From NCBI RefSeq assembly GCF_963678635.1, contig NC_087071.1, positions 29,196,120 to 29,260,119 on the forward strand: 64,000 nucleotides of DNA, given 5' to 3'. Below are positions 9,869 through 21,419 of the stretch, piece by piece. The stretch is from Symsagittifera roscoffensis (lineage: Eukaryota > Xenacoelomorpha > Acoela > Convolutidae). The translations under genes were made by a program, and so were the position numbers. The notes under the pieces are model-generated. The model was given only the letters and a program-made list of their open reading frames with translations, made no database searches and was not told the DNA's origin. Numbering within the stretch: position 1 is the first letter of the stretch; each line of letters begins with the position of its first letter.

Positions 9869-10492
9869 TTTAAATGAATAACAACCAACTGGTTTTTAGT
9901 GTGGAAGGTTGAAGAATGACTCATCACAGTATACGAGACAAATCATGCGCCCCAAAGTAAAAATTTAGGTGATAACGTTTACGAGCGCCTTAAAACATAT
10001 TGACAAAAATTAATTACCAAGGATATAATTTCTTTAACGATAAACCTCTTTTTATATGGGTGTTTAGTTACTTTATACCCCGACTATACTCTAAAAATCT
10101 TCTAGTGTTTTGTCTTGTGAAGGTTATTTTCATGACTGTTATGAATCATGGTAAAGAATTTCTAACAGCATGACAAAGAAGGTCTGGCAAACTATCATGA
10201 AAACTTGATTTTAAGTGCTTTCGCCCGTAGCCACTATAATATAGCTATCACAAACATCTAAAAAATCGGGTTTTCTATTCATTCCTAATATGACCTCAGG
10301 CGTCATGCGTAAAAGAATGAAAAAAGTTTGATAGCCTCGCCTAAAAAGTTATTAGCTTTGAACTAATTGAACAATGCCACCCCTTTCCGGATCTCATTCT
10401 CATTAAAAAACTTTTCATACTTTTCATTCTCTCAATTTCATTTCGGTAGTTCATTCATTTTATTTTAACAAAACTTTAAACCTCTTCAAGTC

Positions 10493-11129
10493 ATGACTAG
10501 TCCTTTACAAAAAATCTCAGTGTCTGATCGAGAAAGAACAACTATCTACCAAACACACACGAGAGAGTCGATTGCAGTCATCCATCAACTGAGTCTCTCC
10601 GTCTACAGCAAGTCCGTTCAATGACTTGGCTCCCCGAAAAAACGACGAAAATCAAAATGAGGAATGGACTACAAAAAGTCATATCATGCTACCGAACTAC
10701 CTCCTTGATCACATCGATCTTCTTCGACAGAATTGAAGACGAATGTACGAGAGTTGCACTATTCACGAGAGCTATCCGGCATTAGAAAAGACGGAGATAA
10801 ACGACACAACCTCGCTCGAGCAGTCTCCAAGAAAAATTCTCTTCGCGTATGACTGCGAGTCAATGCCGTTGTATGAAAATCAGGAGGGATGTAATCATTA
10901 TTATGCAGAGCGCGAAGCGTACTGGGATATTCCGACAGCATTGTCTCCCGAGTCGTTTGTTAGGGGAGCAGTTTCAACTCCAGAACAATCAACTTCCTAT
11001 TCGGATGCTCGGGTTTCATTGAGTGCGGAGATAATTGATCTAATGACCCCAGATCTCACTCAAGGAACCCCTCGAAATGCAGCTTGCTATGCGCCAAAAA
11101 AGAGAAAACTACAGTTTAGAGAGTTCTAA
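10493..11129 (+). pseudogene. Orphan Polinton protein with basic tail, copy 1
   Basis: A 128-codon open frame from ATG 10743 to TAA 11127-11129. Upstream the same frame is open after about 10620 except for one TGA just before this ATG, and an ATG at 10493 opens a shifted frame, so the original protein may have been longer. The product has an acidic, Ser/Thr-rich middle (SPESFV, STPEQSTSYSD, EIIDLMTPDL) and ends PKKRKLQF, a nuclear-localisation-like basic cluster. Family not recognised. It shares a loose style with the polB C-terminal tail (SPRKILFAYDCES against a KRFLLFDGIS segment), too weak to claim homology. Confidence 0.45.
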
Positions 11130-12252
11130 TAACTAAAACAAAAAACTTAACTTTGTTTCAAATATTATTCCAAGGTTTTATATTTTCAATTTTGTTTGAT
11201 TTGAGTTTCAATCCGTTTTAACATTACTGTGTGTATATTTTCTGTCTCAGTTTTTATTTTGCTGAATAGATTAATTAAATTTTGCCCCGTAAAGTTTTCA
11301 GCAAAATGTTAGAGAAAAACTTGAAAAACTAGAAAAAATCACAAATCGAGAATAATTTTTCGCTAAAATTGTTGTTTGAGAAAAAATGAGAGAGGGAGAG
11401 AGATAAATACGCTTGCTCACTAGTGAAACCCATTTGGAATATCCTTTTCGGGATATTGTTTTCTTTTCAAAAGAAAGATAAATATGGAAGGGTCCAACAT
11501 TTTCTTGTTGGTAGTCCAACAATATTTATTTGGCTTTTTTATCAAACACTCTCTGTTCTCTCTCTCTCATCATATTTTGTGCCCGGTGGGGTTAGCCAGG
11601 TCTTACGCAAAGTAACAGAGAGTGCTTTAAGCCCTAAATCTGCATTATATTACATTTATATACATGTTTTGGGTGTATAAGTGACAATTTTTTGGTAAAA
11701 ATGTGTAAAAATGAAAAAAAAAAATTTTTCGAAAAATTAACATGACCCTTAAAAGTGCTCAGAAATTCATGGCAAAATGATTGAGGGTAGTTTCAATGGA
11801 TTTGGAGAGAAAAAAATTTTTTACCCTTTTTTAAAATATTTTCACAAAAATCTTAATATTTTCATCAAAAATCTTTTTTAATATTTTCACAAACTTTTTA
11901 AGCGTCTACTCTCATTGATTGGGCTATAATTGTTTTTTAATTTCTACGCTTGTACTAATTACGTATCAGATAGCTCCTAAAAATTTCAAAACCACATTCA
12001 CATGAATTTAATATCAGAACGAATAATTCAAGCTAAAAATGAAGGAAAAAAAGTTAAAAAAATTATTTTTTCAAGGTTTTGAACACCACCAGTAGAACTG
12101 TGCTCGAGATCCCATAAAACTTACTGGTCTGGTTTTTTTGTTGAGAGATTTAAAAGACACTTTTTTAAATTTTACTTTTCCTTTTTTCACAACAAAAATA
12201 GTTTGAGGTTTTCCTTTATTTTGAAAAAAAAAATTTTTCACTTAAAATTACA
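11130..12252. other. AT-rich non-coding spacer in the Polinton (repeated at 14602-15724)
   Basis: No gene is supported. It holds paired motifs GAATATCC/GGATATTG (11435-11458), TTTTCTTTTCAAAAGAAAG (a short hairpin near 11460), GTCCAACATTTTCTTGTTGG, and CT/GA dinucleotide runs near 11390 and 11553. Open frames here are short and compositionally biased. Confidence 0.6.
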
Positions 12253-12369
12253 GAACGGGAGGCGTTCCCGAGGAGCGTAGCGACGAGCAACGCCGGGTTA
12301 GCTATTGCCCCTTAAACCAAACAACCATGCCTTATTATTTCGAAGGACATGATATGAAATGTTTCACGG
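12253..12369 (+). repeat. 115-bp GC-rich inverted repeat module, copy 2
   Basis: Inverted relative to 8685-8799. Begins GAACGGGAGGCGTTCCCGAG and includes GCGTAGCGACGAGCAACGCC; the rest, GGCAATAGCTA-type and CCTTCGAA-type blocks, also matches. It stands out by GC content from the A/T-rich spacer. Confidence 0.75.
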
Positions 12370-13036
12370 GACACTGAATGACATGAAGGAAATTTTGATT
12401 CCGATATCTTTTACACATTCAAATGACAATCTATGCTTATCATGCATCGGTGACTATCAAGGTATCAAATTTGCAAAATTTTCAGTTTTTAAGTTTACTA
12501 TTTTATTTCAACTTAATTAGATATTTGTGGGCTTTACTTTCTGAATACTTTTATCTCACGTTTCTACTTTTTATTATACCTATTTACGCAAACCAAGAAG
12601 TGGGCTTGAAATCATTAGGAATTTACTGTTTCACAGTTAAAATTAGTCAGAAAAAGTTTTAGGCTCTTTCTGAATCATTCTAGGCTTTAATTTCTGTACT
12701 TAAGTGCTAAAATTTTAATTGAAATTCTAAACCAGTCCCCTAAAAAATGCCAAATTTAAAAAAAATTTATCGCTAACCCTTAAAATTAACAGCTAAAGTT
12801 TGAGGCTGTAAATGAATCAGTTTTTAGTATACAAAACCCTTGCACTTGAACAGAGTGATAAGACATAGAGAGCTTAAAGCTGTAATAAACCCTGTTTTTG
12901 GAAAGGAAAGTACTTATTGTCGAAACGGCGAAGTATAACTCTCGTTAATGACTTCTACTTGCCCTTATCAGCAAAGGTTTTAGTACTAGTTACTTCTCGC
13001 TTTTGCTTTTTCATACTTCAGTAACTTCAACAAATA
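12370..13036. other. AT-rich upstream region of polB (repeated at 15842-16508)
   Basis: About 670 bp with no supported gene. It contains the open frame 12423-12662, which is AT-driven and without similarity I can recognise. In copy 2 this DNA immediately precedes the intact polB start and may carry its promoter, but I cannot identify a TATA element with confidence. Confidence 0.5.
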
Positions 13037-13263
13037 GTGCCGAATTCTACTTCTATCGCGACACCTGTTCCTTGCCAGCAGTGCGGAAAAATACTGAGCT
13101 CTAAAAGAAACTTGAGAAGACATGAGCAAAAAGTTCACAAGATCCATCCTCCCCCTCCTCCTCAAACTGTTTGCGATGAGTGTCTCGAATCATTCGAGAG
13201 TTTGTCGGAAGCCCGAGAGCACGTCGAGCTGGCACATGACATGACTTCCAATAGTCATTGTAT
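13037..13263 (+). pseudogene. Truncated polB start in duplication copy 1
   Basis: Identical to the first 75 codons of polB at 16509 (two C2H2-type zinc fingers) apart from one base in the first Cys region (GCGGAA against GCGGCA, silent or nearly so in effect on Cys-Gly), then cut off by the start of copy 2 at 13264 and terminated by a TAA two codons later. A duplication by-product that could still be transcribed from the duplicated upstream region. Confidence 0.85.
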
Positions 13264-13339
13264 CTAAACGTTTATCATTCGAAGATATATCCCAAAAATC
13301 ATCGAAATAATCAACATCCGTTTCAAGAGAAGCGGACAT
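13264..13339 (-). pseudogene. Truncated PC4-like gene start in duplication copy 2
   Basis: From ATG at 13339 the minus strand repeats the first 25 codons of the PC4-like gene, then runs into antisense of the truncated polB copy at the duplication junction. Confidence 0.85.
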
Positions 13340-13963
13340 TTTAAATGAATAACAACCAACTGGTTTTTAGTGTGGAAGGTTGAAGAATGACTCATCACAG
13401 TATACGAGACAAATCATGCGCCCCAAAGTAAAAATTTAGGTGATAACGTTTACGAGCGCCTTAAAACATATTGACAAAAATTAATTACCAAGGATATAAT
13501 TTCTTTAACGATAAACCTCTTTTTATATGGGTGTTTAGTTACTTTATACCCCGACTATACTCTAAAAATCTTCTAGTGTTTTGTCTTGTGAAGGTTATTT
13601 TCATGACTGTTATGAATCATGGTAAAGAATTTCTAACAGCATGACAAAGAAGGTCTGGCAAACTATCATGAAAACTTGATTTTAAGTGCTTTCGCCCGTA
13701 GCCACTATAATATAGCTATCACAAACATCTAAAAAATCGGGTTTTCTATTCATTCCTAATATGACCTCAGGCGTCATGCGTAAAAGAATGAAAAAAATTT
13801 GATAGCCTCGCCTAAAAAGTTATTAGCTTTGAACTAATTGAACAATGCCACCCCTTTCCGGATCTCATTCTCATTAAAAAACTTTTCATACTTTTCATTC
13901 TCTCAATTTCATTTCGGTAGTTCATTCATTTTATTTTAACAAAACTTTAAACCTCTTCAAGTC

Positions 13964-14601
13964 ATGACTAGTCCTTTACAAAAAATCTCAGTGTCTGATC
14001 GAGAAAGAACAACTATCTACCAAACACACACGAGAGAGTCGATTGCAGTCATCCATCAACTGAGTCTCTCCGTCTACAGCAAGTCCGTTCAATGACTTGG
14101 CTCCCCGAAAAAAACGACGAAAATCAAAATGAGGAATGGACTACAAAAAGTCATATCATGCTACCGAACTACCTCCTTGATCACATCGATCTTCTTCGAC
14201 AGAATTGAAGACGAATGTACGAGAGTTGCACTATTCACGAGAGCTATCCGGCATTAGAAAAGACGGAGATAAACGACACAACCTCGCTCGAGCAGTCTCC
14301 AAGAAAAATTCTCTTCGCGTATGACTGCGAGTCAATGCCGTTGTATGAAAATCAGGAGGGATGTAATCATTATTATGCAGAGCGCGAAGCGTACTGGGAT
14401 ATTCCGACAGCATTGTCTCCCGAGTCGTTTGTTAGGGGAGCAGTTTCAACTCCAGAACAATCAACTTCCTATTCGGATGCTCGGGTTTCATTGAGTGCGG
14501 AGATAATTGATCTAATGACCCCAGATCTCACTCAAGGAACCCCTCCAAATGCAGCTTGCTATGCGCCAAAAAAGAGAAAACTACAGTTTAGAGAGTTCTA
14601 A
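13964..14601 (+). pseudogene. Orphan Polinton protein with basic tail, copy 2
   Basis: Second copy, 128 codons from ATG 14215 to 14601, with one amino-acid difference near the end (TQGTPP against TQGTPR). An extra A at about 14107 shifts the upstream frame relative to copy 1, so if the protein starts upstream of ATG 14215 the two copies differ in integrity. Confidence 0.45.
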
Positions 14602-15724
14602 TAACTAAAACAAAAAACTTAACTTTGTTTCAAATATTATTCCAAGGTTTTATATTTTCAATTTTGTTTGATTTGAGTTTCAATCCGTTTTAACATTACT
14701 GTGTGTATATTTTCTGTCTCAGTTTTTATTTTGCTGAATAGATTAATTAAAATTTGCCCCGTAAAGTTTTCAGCAAAATGTTAGAGAAAAACTTGAAAAA
14801 CTAGAAAAAATCACAAATCGAGAATAATTTTTCGCTAAAATTGTTGTTTGAGAAAAAATGAGAGAGGGAGAGAGATAAATACGCTTGCTCACTAGTGAAA
14901 CCCATTTGGAATATCCTTTTCGGGATATTGTTTTCTTTTCAAAAGAAAGATAAATATGGAAGGGTCCAACATTTTCTTGTTGGTAGTCCAACAATATTTA
15001 TTTGGCTTTTTTATCAAACACTCTCTGTTCTCTCTCTCTCATCATATTTTGTGCCCGGTGGGGTTAGCCAGGTCTTACGCAAAGTAACAGAGAGTGCTTT
15101 AAGCCCTAAATCTGCATTATATTACATTTATATACATGTTTTGGGTGTATAAGTGACAATTTTTTGGTAAAAATGTGTAAAAATGAAAAAAAAAAATTTT
15201 TCGAAAAATTAACATGACCCTTAAAAGTGCGCAGAAATTCATGGCAAAATGATTGAGGGTAGTTTCAATGGATTTGGAGAGAAAAAAATTTTTTACCCTT
15301 TTTTAAAATATTTTCACAAAAATCTTAATATTTTCATCAAAAATCTTTTTTAATATTTTCACAAACTTTTTAAGCGTCTACTCTCATTGATTGGGCTATA
15401 ATTGTTTTTTAATTTCTACGCTTGTACTAATTACGTATCAGATAGCTCCTAAAAATTTCAAAACCACATTCACATGAATTTAATATCAGAACGAATAATT
15501 CAAGCTAAAAATGAAGGAAAAAAAGTTAAAAAAATTATTTTTTCAAGGTTTTGAACACCACCAGTAGAACTGTGCTCGAGATCCCATAAAACTTACTGGT
15601 CTGGTTTTTTTGTTGAGAGATTTAAAAGACACTTTTTTAAATTTTACTTTTCCTTTTTTCACAACAAAAATAGTTTGAGGTTTTCCTTTATTTTGAAAAA
15701 AAAAATTTTTCACTTAAAATTACA

Positions 15725-15841
15725 GAACGGGAGGCGTTCCCGAGGAGCGTAGCGACGAGCAACGCCGGGTTAGCTATTGCCCCTTAAACCAAACAACCAT
15801 GCCTTATTATTTCGAAGGACATGATATGAAATGTTTCACGG
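15725..15841 (+). repeat. 115-bp GC-rich inverted repeat module, copy 3
   Basis: Copy of 12253-12369 carried by the tandem duplication, identical as far as I can see. Confidence 0.75.
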
Positions 15842-17548
15842 GACACTGAATGACATGAAGGAAATTTTGATTCCGATATCTTTTACACATTCAAATGACA
15901 ATCTATGCTTATCATGCATCGGTGACTATCAAGGTATCAAATTTGCAAAATTTTCAGTTTTTAAGTTTACTATTTTATTTCAACTTAATTAGGTATTTGT
16001 GGGCTTTACTTTCTGAATACTTTTATCTCACGTTTCTACTTTTTATTATACCTATTTACGCAAACCAAGAAGTGGGCTTGAAATCATTAGGAATTTACTG
16101 TTTCACAGTTAAAATTAGTCAGAAAAAGTTTTAGGCTCTTTCTGAATCATTCTAGGCTTTAATTTCTGTACTTAAGTGCTAAAATTTTAATTGAAATTCT
16201 AAACCAGTCCCCTAAAAAATGCCAAATTTAAAAAAAATTTATCGCTAACCCTTAAAATTAACAGCTAAAGTTTGAGGCTGTAAATGAATCAGTTTTTAGT
16301 ATACAAAACCCTTGCACTTGAACAGAGTGATAAGACATAGAGAGCTTAAAGCTGTAATAAACCCTGTTTTTGGAAAGGAAAGTACTTATTGTCGAAACGG
16401 CGAAGTATAACTCTCGTTAATGACTTCTACTTGCCCTTATCAGCAAAGGTTTTAGTACTAGTTACTTCTCGCTTTTGCTTTTTCATACTTCAGTAACTTC
16501 AACAAATAGTGCCGAATTCTACTTCTATCGCGACACCTGTTCCTTGCCAGCAGTGCGGCAAAATACTGAGCTCTAAAAGAAACTTGAGAAGACATGAGCA
16601 AAAAGTTCACAAGATCCATCCTCCCCCTCCTCCTCAAACTGTTTGCGATGAGTGTCTCGAATCATTCGAGAGTTTGTCGGAAGCCCGAGAGCACGTCGAG
16701 CTGGCACATGACATGACTTCCAATAGTCATTGTATCTATTGCCATACAATAATTCTCACCGCGGAAAGCAATGGACAACACTTGCTGAAGAAGCACGCAG
16801 TGCCAGTTTGGGAGGGCATTGAGACGACGTCTTCCGCTGCCCAAACGGAAAGCGCGTTCAGAGGCAAATTGCGTCCATACGATCTCAAAGTTGGTGAAAA
16901 AGAAATGGATTTGCTTCAAGTCATGATGCAAAACAAGGAGGAAATAGATACTCTCATACTGGAAAGGGTCAAAGAGGGTCCGAACAAGGAGCAATTCCAC
17001 TTGGAAGTGAGAATGATCAAAATTCCCACTGTGCAAGACAGGGACAGTGGAAACTTCGAAAGGACCATGCTGTTTCTGAACACTAAGACATTGACAGTGT
17101 ACTTCGAGGGAGTAGCTGGGGATCAATTCTTGGAACTGATTGAACATATGGTCTACCAAGTCAATTCGTTCTCTTCTCATAATAGCGGATGGATTATTGA
17201 CAGAATTGAAAAATTGCAAATCAGTGTCGCGGCTTTCTCACCAATAAGAGCAGGATCCTACCTCGGGCTACCTGATGCACTCAGCGCAGCATCTACTCTG
17301 CTCACAAATATCAACACTAAAGATGATGACCGTTGCTTTCTCTACTGCTTTGTTGCCGCATATCACAATGTGAATGAGCCGGCCCTCTACCCCACATCTA
17401 GACAGTGGCTGGAGAAAAACAAAGTCTCAACCTACGATCTCAACAAAGAAGGAATTGTGAAAATCAATGGGGAATACGAAATGCCAATGGGTTTGATGAA
17501 TATGGACGGATTTGAAAAATTGAAAAATTGTCAAATCAACGTCTTCCG

Positions 17549-17650
17549 GTAAGCAAATTCTAATTGCCTTCTAAAAATCTCAAAATTCCTTCATTAATGT
17601 TCTTCACCTACTCAAACACCATTTTTATTTCTTTATAAACCTAGGTTCAG
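17549..17650 (+). other. Probable spliceosomal intron in polB
   Basis: GTAAGC begins at 17549 within conserved polB sequence, and the 347-codon frame ends exactly in this donor. Candidate acceptors are CCTAG at 17644 and TTCAG at 17650, preceded by a T-rich tract (17620-17640). Conserved polB similarity resumes right after. With either acceptor a TAA remains a few codons in, so the copy is still broken there. Confidence 0.55.
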
Positions 17651-20220
17651 GTAAAATGATGGCGAGTTGTTGCCCATAAGAGTATCGAGCAGATTCACTA
17701 CTGGCCTGATTGTGGACTTGTTGCTGCTGACAGGTGGATCAAAACATCACTATGTGTTGATAAGTGATCTCCAGAAACTATTCGAGTTTGTGCGGCACAA
17801 AGTGCACCGATTTCAATCTGAGATTTGCCGCAAATGTTTCCACACATGCGCTTCATTCGAAACTCTGAGAAGACATCAAGAACTGTGCTACCAAGACGAG
17901 GATGTCGTCATAACAATGCCCAAGCCGGGAAAAGATGACCACAAGTTCAAAAACTTAACAGCTCGTTGGTACGTACCCAGCGTAATCTACTTTGATTTGG
18001 AGTCACTGCTCTTACCAGTATACGGACCGCAACCTGATCCGCGAAAATCTAGCACGCAAACAATTGAAATCCATCAACCGCGCGGCTACGCGTTAGCAGT
18101 AATCGAATTTGGGAAAAAAGACCTGTTAAAGTTTGAGCTTAAAAGAGGACCGAATGTGATGGAAGAGCTAATTAGCTCCCTTGAATCGTTAGCGAGACAA
18201 ATTTACGTTGAAAAAAAGGAAATATTACACTTTCACTGGTGTAACAGACCAGGAACGGGAAGATGCTACAATTTGTTGGATATGCGAGAATGATTTTTCC
18301 GACAATGATCAAGTGGTACTTGATCATTGCCATTACACCAACAAGTTCCTGGGTTGGGCACACAATGAGTGTAACGTTAATAGAAAAACAACAAATAACA
18401 TTCCAGTGGTAGCTCATAATTTGTCAAATTATGATTTACACTTTATAATCAAAGCGCTGGCAAAAATCGATTCGGAAAGCACTTTTTCCGTAATAACCGC
18501 ATCTGAAGAAAAATATATATCCTTGACAATCTCAGTATATATAAAAACGTACACGAACAAAAACGGAAAAATCAAAAAACTCTACAAAAATCTGAGATTC
18601 ATCGATTCGTATAGGTTCATGCTAGCATCGTTGGCAAAACTTGTCAATTATTTGCCCAACGAAAAGTTTTTTCTGCTGGAGAACTATTTTGAAAAACTCG
18701 GCCACTCACCTGAAAAAGTCAGTATGTTGAAACAGAAAGGGCATTACCCCTACTCATACTTCAACTCATTCGAAAATTTCCGAGAAACTCGCCTTCCCCC
18801 ACGAGCAATGTGGAAAAAAAAGTCTAACAGGAGGGAATGTGAGTTTTTCAAGAAGCGAGTACAATCATGCCCTTAAAGTTTTCACCGAACTGAAGTGTGG
18901 CTCACTTGGTGATTACCACGACTTGTACTTGACTTCAGATGTGCTATTGCTTCCGTTTTCGAAGCTTTTCGTGAAGTTTGCTATCAAACATACGGGCTGG
19001 ATTGCGCCTGTTACTTCACGGCAATAACCTTTCCGGGGACGCCTTTCTAAAAGTTTGTAAGCCCGAACTGAAACTCTTAACGGACCGTGAACATCTGGAC
19101 CTTGTGCAGCGAATGATATCAGGAGGCATGTCGTCGGTTTACGCGCGCCGATTTTACAAAGCAAACAATAAATACCTCGACGATTTTTTGCCCTCAGAAC
19201 CATCAAGCTATATCCTCACATTGATGCAAACAATTTGTACGGGTGGATAATGAAACACTGCCCTTTGCCCTTAAACGATTTTTCAATAGTTGAAAAAAGT
19301 CTGGCAGACATACTGCTCACCAGCGAAACCTCAGAGTGGGGTTATATAGTTGAAGTCAATTTAACCATACCCGAAGAGCTTCACGACTTCTTTGCTGGTT
19401 ACCCCCTTGCCCCCTCTCGTGAAGTAGTGGACATCGGTGCAATGAGCAACGAGCAAGTCGACATGTTTGGAAAATTGGGAATCACCACACTGCCAAAAGT
19501 TCCAAAGCTTCTACAGACCTTGCATCCTAAATAAGGTTATGTTTTGCACTACCTTACCCTAAAATTGTACTATGAGCTGGGAATGAAAATAACTCACCTA
19601 AGGAAAAGTTCTTCAGTTCCGTCAAAGTCACTGGATGGCACCCTTTGTCGAACTCAACACCCGCCTACGAAAAGCCGCGGTAAACAAATTCCAGGAGAAA
19701 TTCTACAAGCTAATTGTTAATTCAGCTTTCGGTGAGACAATGGAGTCTAAGTTAGGAAAAAAGGAGCTGGAGATTATAAGGAATGAGAGAGAACTTTTAC
19801 AAAAAACAGCTCTGAGCACAATGAAAAGCTTTCAAGTCATTGACAATCAATTAGCCACAATCAGCTTTTCAGTAACAAAATTATTGTGGGGCAAACCTAT
19901 GATAGTTGGTGCAACCATCCTAGACCTCGCCAAGCGTTTCATGTTTCAGTTTCATTATCAAAAACTGAAACCAAATCTAAACTTGGAACTCCTTTACTCC
20001 GACACGGATAGTTTTAATTATGCCATAAAAATTGATGACGTTTACCGAGACTTGGAGAAAGTAAAAGCTGATTTCGACTTTTCAAATTACGATGAGGACC
20101 ATTTCTTGGTCGAGGATACCAACAAGAAAGTTGTGCTGAAGTTCAAAGACGAGACTGGTGGGAAGCCGATAAGAGAATTCATCGCCCTAAAACCGAAACT
20201 ATAATCGGTCGTCCTTAATG

Positions 20221-20548
20221 GTAAATAAAATTTAAGCCACCCTTCCACCCCCATTCCTACCTTTTACAGATCAAAATTACCCTCACCAACCCGCCTACCC
20301 CCCTTAATTTTTTGCATTAAACTATGGGCATTTAGCTGATTTAGGCAACATTATACAATGTCGCCTAAACGTTGAGTTATCTGACAACATATTCCCTCTC
20401 TTTTCCTCTTGTCAAATTATAATTTAGAGTATTCTGCTCTTTTTTGGTAAAATGAATGAATTTTTGTTCCGTATAAATTGAGTAGCTGAAGTGAAATGAA
20501 AATATCCCCTGCGTTGTTGAAAAGAAAAAAATTTTTGCTTCTGTTTAG
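20221..20548 (+). other. Probable second intron in polB near the 3' end
   Basis: The frame containing the thumb-region end IREFIALKPKL stops near 20203; GTAAAT at 20221 could be a donor. PolB C-terminal similarity (SAKGIKRSAQRELVHQTFRD) resumes just after TTCTGTTTAG at 20548. The 328-bp interval is AT-rich and without coding potential; TTTTACAG at 20269 is an alternative acceptor that I consider less likely. Confidence 0.45.
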
Positions 20549-21062
20549 AAGGCACTCAAAATTTGAGTGCCAAAGGAATTAAACGGAGTGCACAGAGAGA
20601 ACTGGTCCACCAAACCTTCAGGGACACCTTATCCACTGAAAAACAATGAGAGTGTACAACTATAATATAGTTTCGAAAGGTCACACCAATATGACAGTGA
20701 AACAAAACAAACCTACATTACCACCATTCGACTCAAAACGTTTTCTACTTTTCGACGGAATATCGACAGTGCCCTTTGGCCATAAAGCCGCTGATGAAAA
20801 AGCTTTTCTAGAAGACATTTACATGGACACCGAGTGGGCCAACTCATACAATGAAACTGATAACAGTTCTCCCGATTTTCAACTTCCAGATTGGGGAGTT
20901 TTACAGCGGCCCTACTCAGAAACAGAGCTACAAGAAGAAGAAGCTTCTAGTAGCCGAGTCCGTGAACGTCCCCCTATAAATAACCCATTTATTTTATCTG
21001 AAGCTTCAGAAGAACGAGCACCTAAAAAACAGCGCAATGAAAACCAAAACAATAAACATTAA

Positions 21063-21419
21063 AGTCTGGAACATATTTTTTAAATGATTTTTACTGTTCG
21101 TCTTTTTTATACTTCGACATGTATATGTTTTGGTTTTTACCAATTTACAACTAATAAAATACTCGTATTGAGCTCAATCACCGTTTTAACATAAATAGCT
21201 TCAGGCAAATAAACTAGTTGACGCAAACCAAGTATTAATTCAAACAAACGTGTGAAATCCGTAGGCTCGTTTTCAATAACAAACTTTAATAGCATGACAA
21301 ATCATTGACGAAAAGAAAGAAAGCCAGGAAAAGATATCCACATGAAACTAGGACGAAAAAGAAAAGTCCAGGAATTAGGACGAATAATTTTAATTATCGC
21401 GGGAAAAGGGACCGCTTTA
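21063..21419. other. Non-coding right end of the Polinton
   Basis: Between the polB tail stop and the right terminal repeat I see no gene; AATAAA-like sequence (CTAATAAAATAC near 21150) could serve polyadenylation of polB. Confidence 0.45.

Larger units (their letters stand above)
9793..13263. repeat. 3.47-kb tandem duplication, copy 1
   Basis: Starts CTAAACGTTTATC inside the PC4-like gene and ends ...GTCATTGTAT inside the polB zinc-finger region, where copy 2 starts directly. By eye I find about seven substitutions and one single-base insertion between copies over 3.47 kb, so they are almost identical. The junction shares only CTA with the original flank. Contents: start of the PC4-like gene, the shared upstream region, the 128-codon ORF, long AT-rich spacer with a 115-bp inverted repeat module, and the first 75 codons of polB. 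Confidence 0.95.
13264..16735. repeat. 3.47-kb tandem duplication, copy 2
   Basis: Second copy, continuous with the rest of polB. It is one base longer than copy 1 because of an extra A in the A-run near 14107. Its left end is a truncated PC4-like gene start fused to polB sequence of copy 1. Confidence 0.95.
16509..21062 (+). pseudogene. Polinton protein-primed-type DNA polymerase B, 5' third intact, rest frameshifted
   Basis: ATG 16509 opens 347 codons with three zinc fingers (CQQCGKILSSKRNLRRH, CDECLESFESL..H, CIYCHTI..H). Later segments: a fourth C2C/H finger (17830-17895), Exo I YFDLESLL (Asp 17994), a CWICENDF/DHCHYTN/HNECN zinc site like endonuclease VII (18260-18380), Exo II HNLSNYDLHF (18410-18440), KGHYPYSYF, NNLYGW (19227-19245), the motif B-like KLIVNSAFGE (about 19708-19737) and catalytic YSDTDS (19995-20012). 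A C-terminal part with PPFDSKRFLLFDGIS (20700-20770) plus a long acidic tail ends at 21062. Frames change near 18240, 18860, 19000, 19215 and 19550; TAA codons occur at about 17654 and 20203. Two intron-like gaps interrupt it. Confidence 0.93.

Noticed and set aside
16662-17219. 185-codon minus-strand frame
   Set aside because: Lies antisense to the intact zinc-finger part of polB and has no motif; a shadow frame.
1365-20205. In-frame TAA codons at places where Tyr would be plausible (1365, about 17654, about 20203) suggesting a reassigned code
   Set aside because: The same element also has frameshifts, TGA and TAG lesions, and the host gene and gypsy frames in this window end normally, so ordinary decay explains it.
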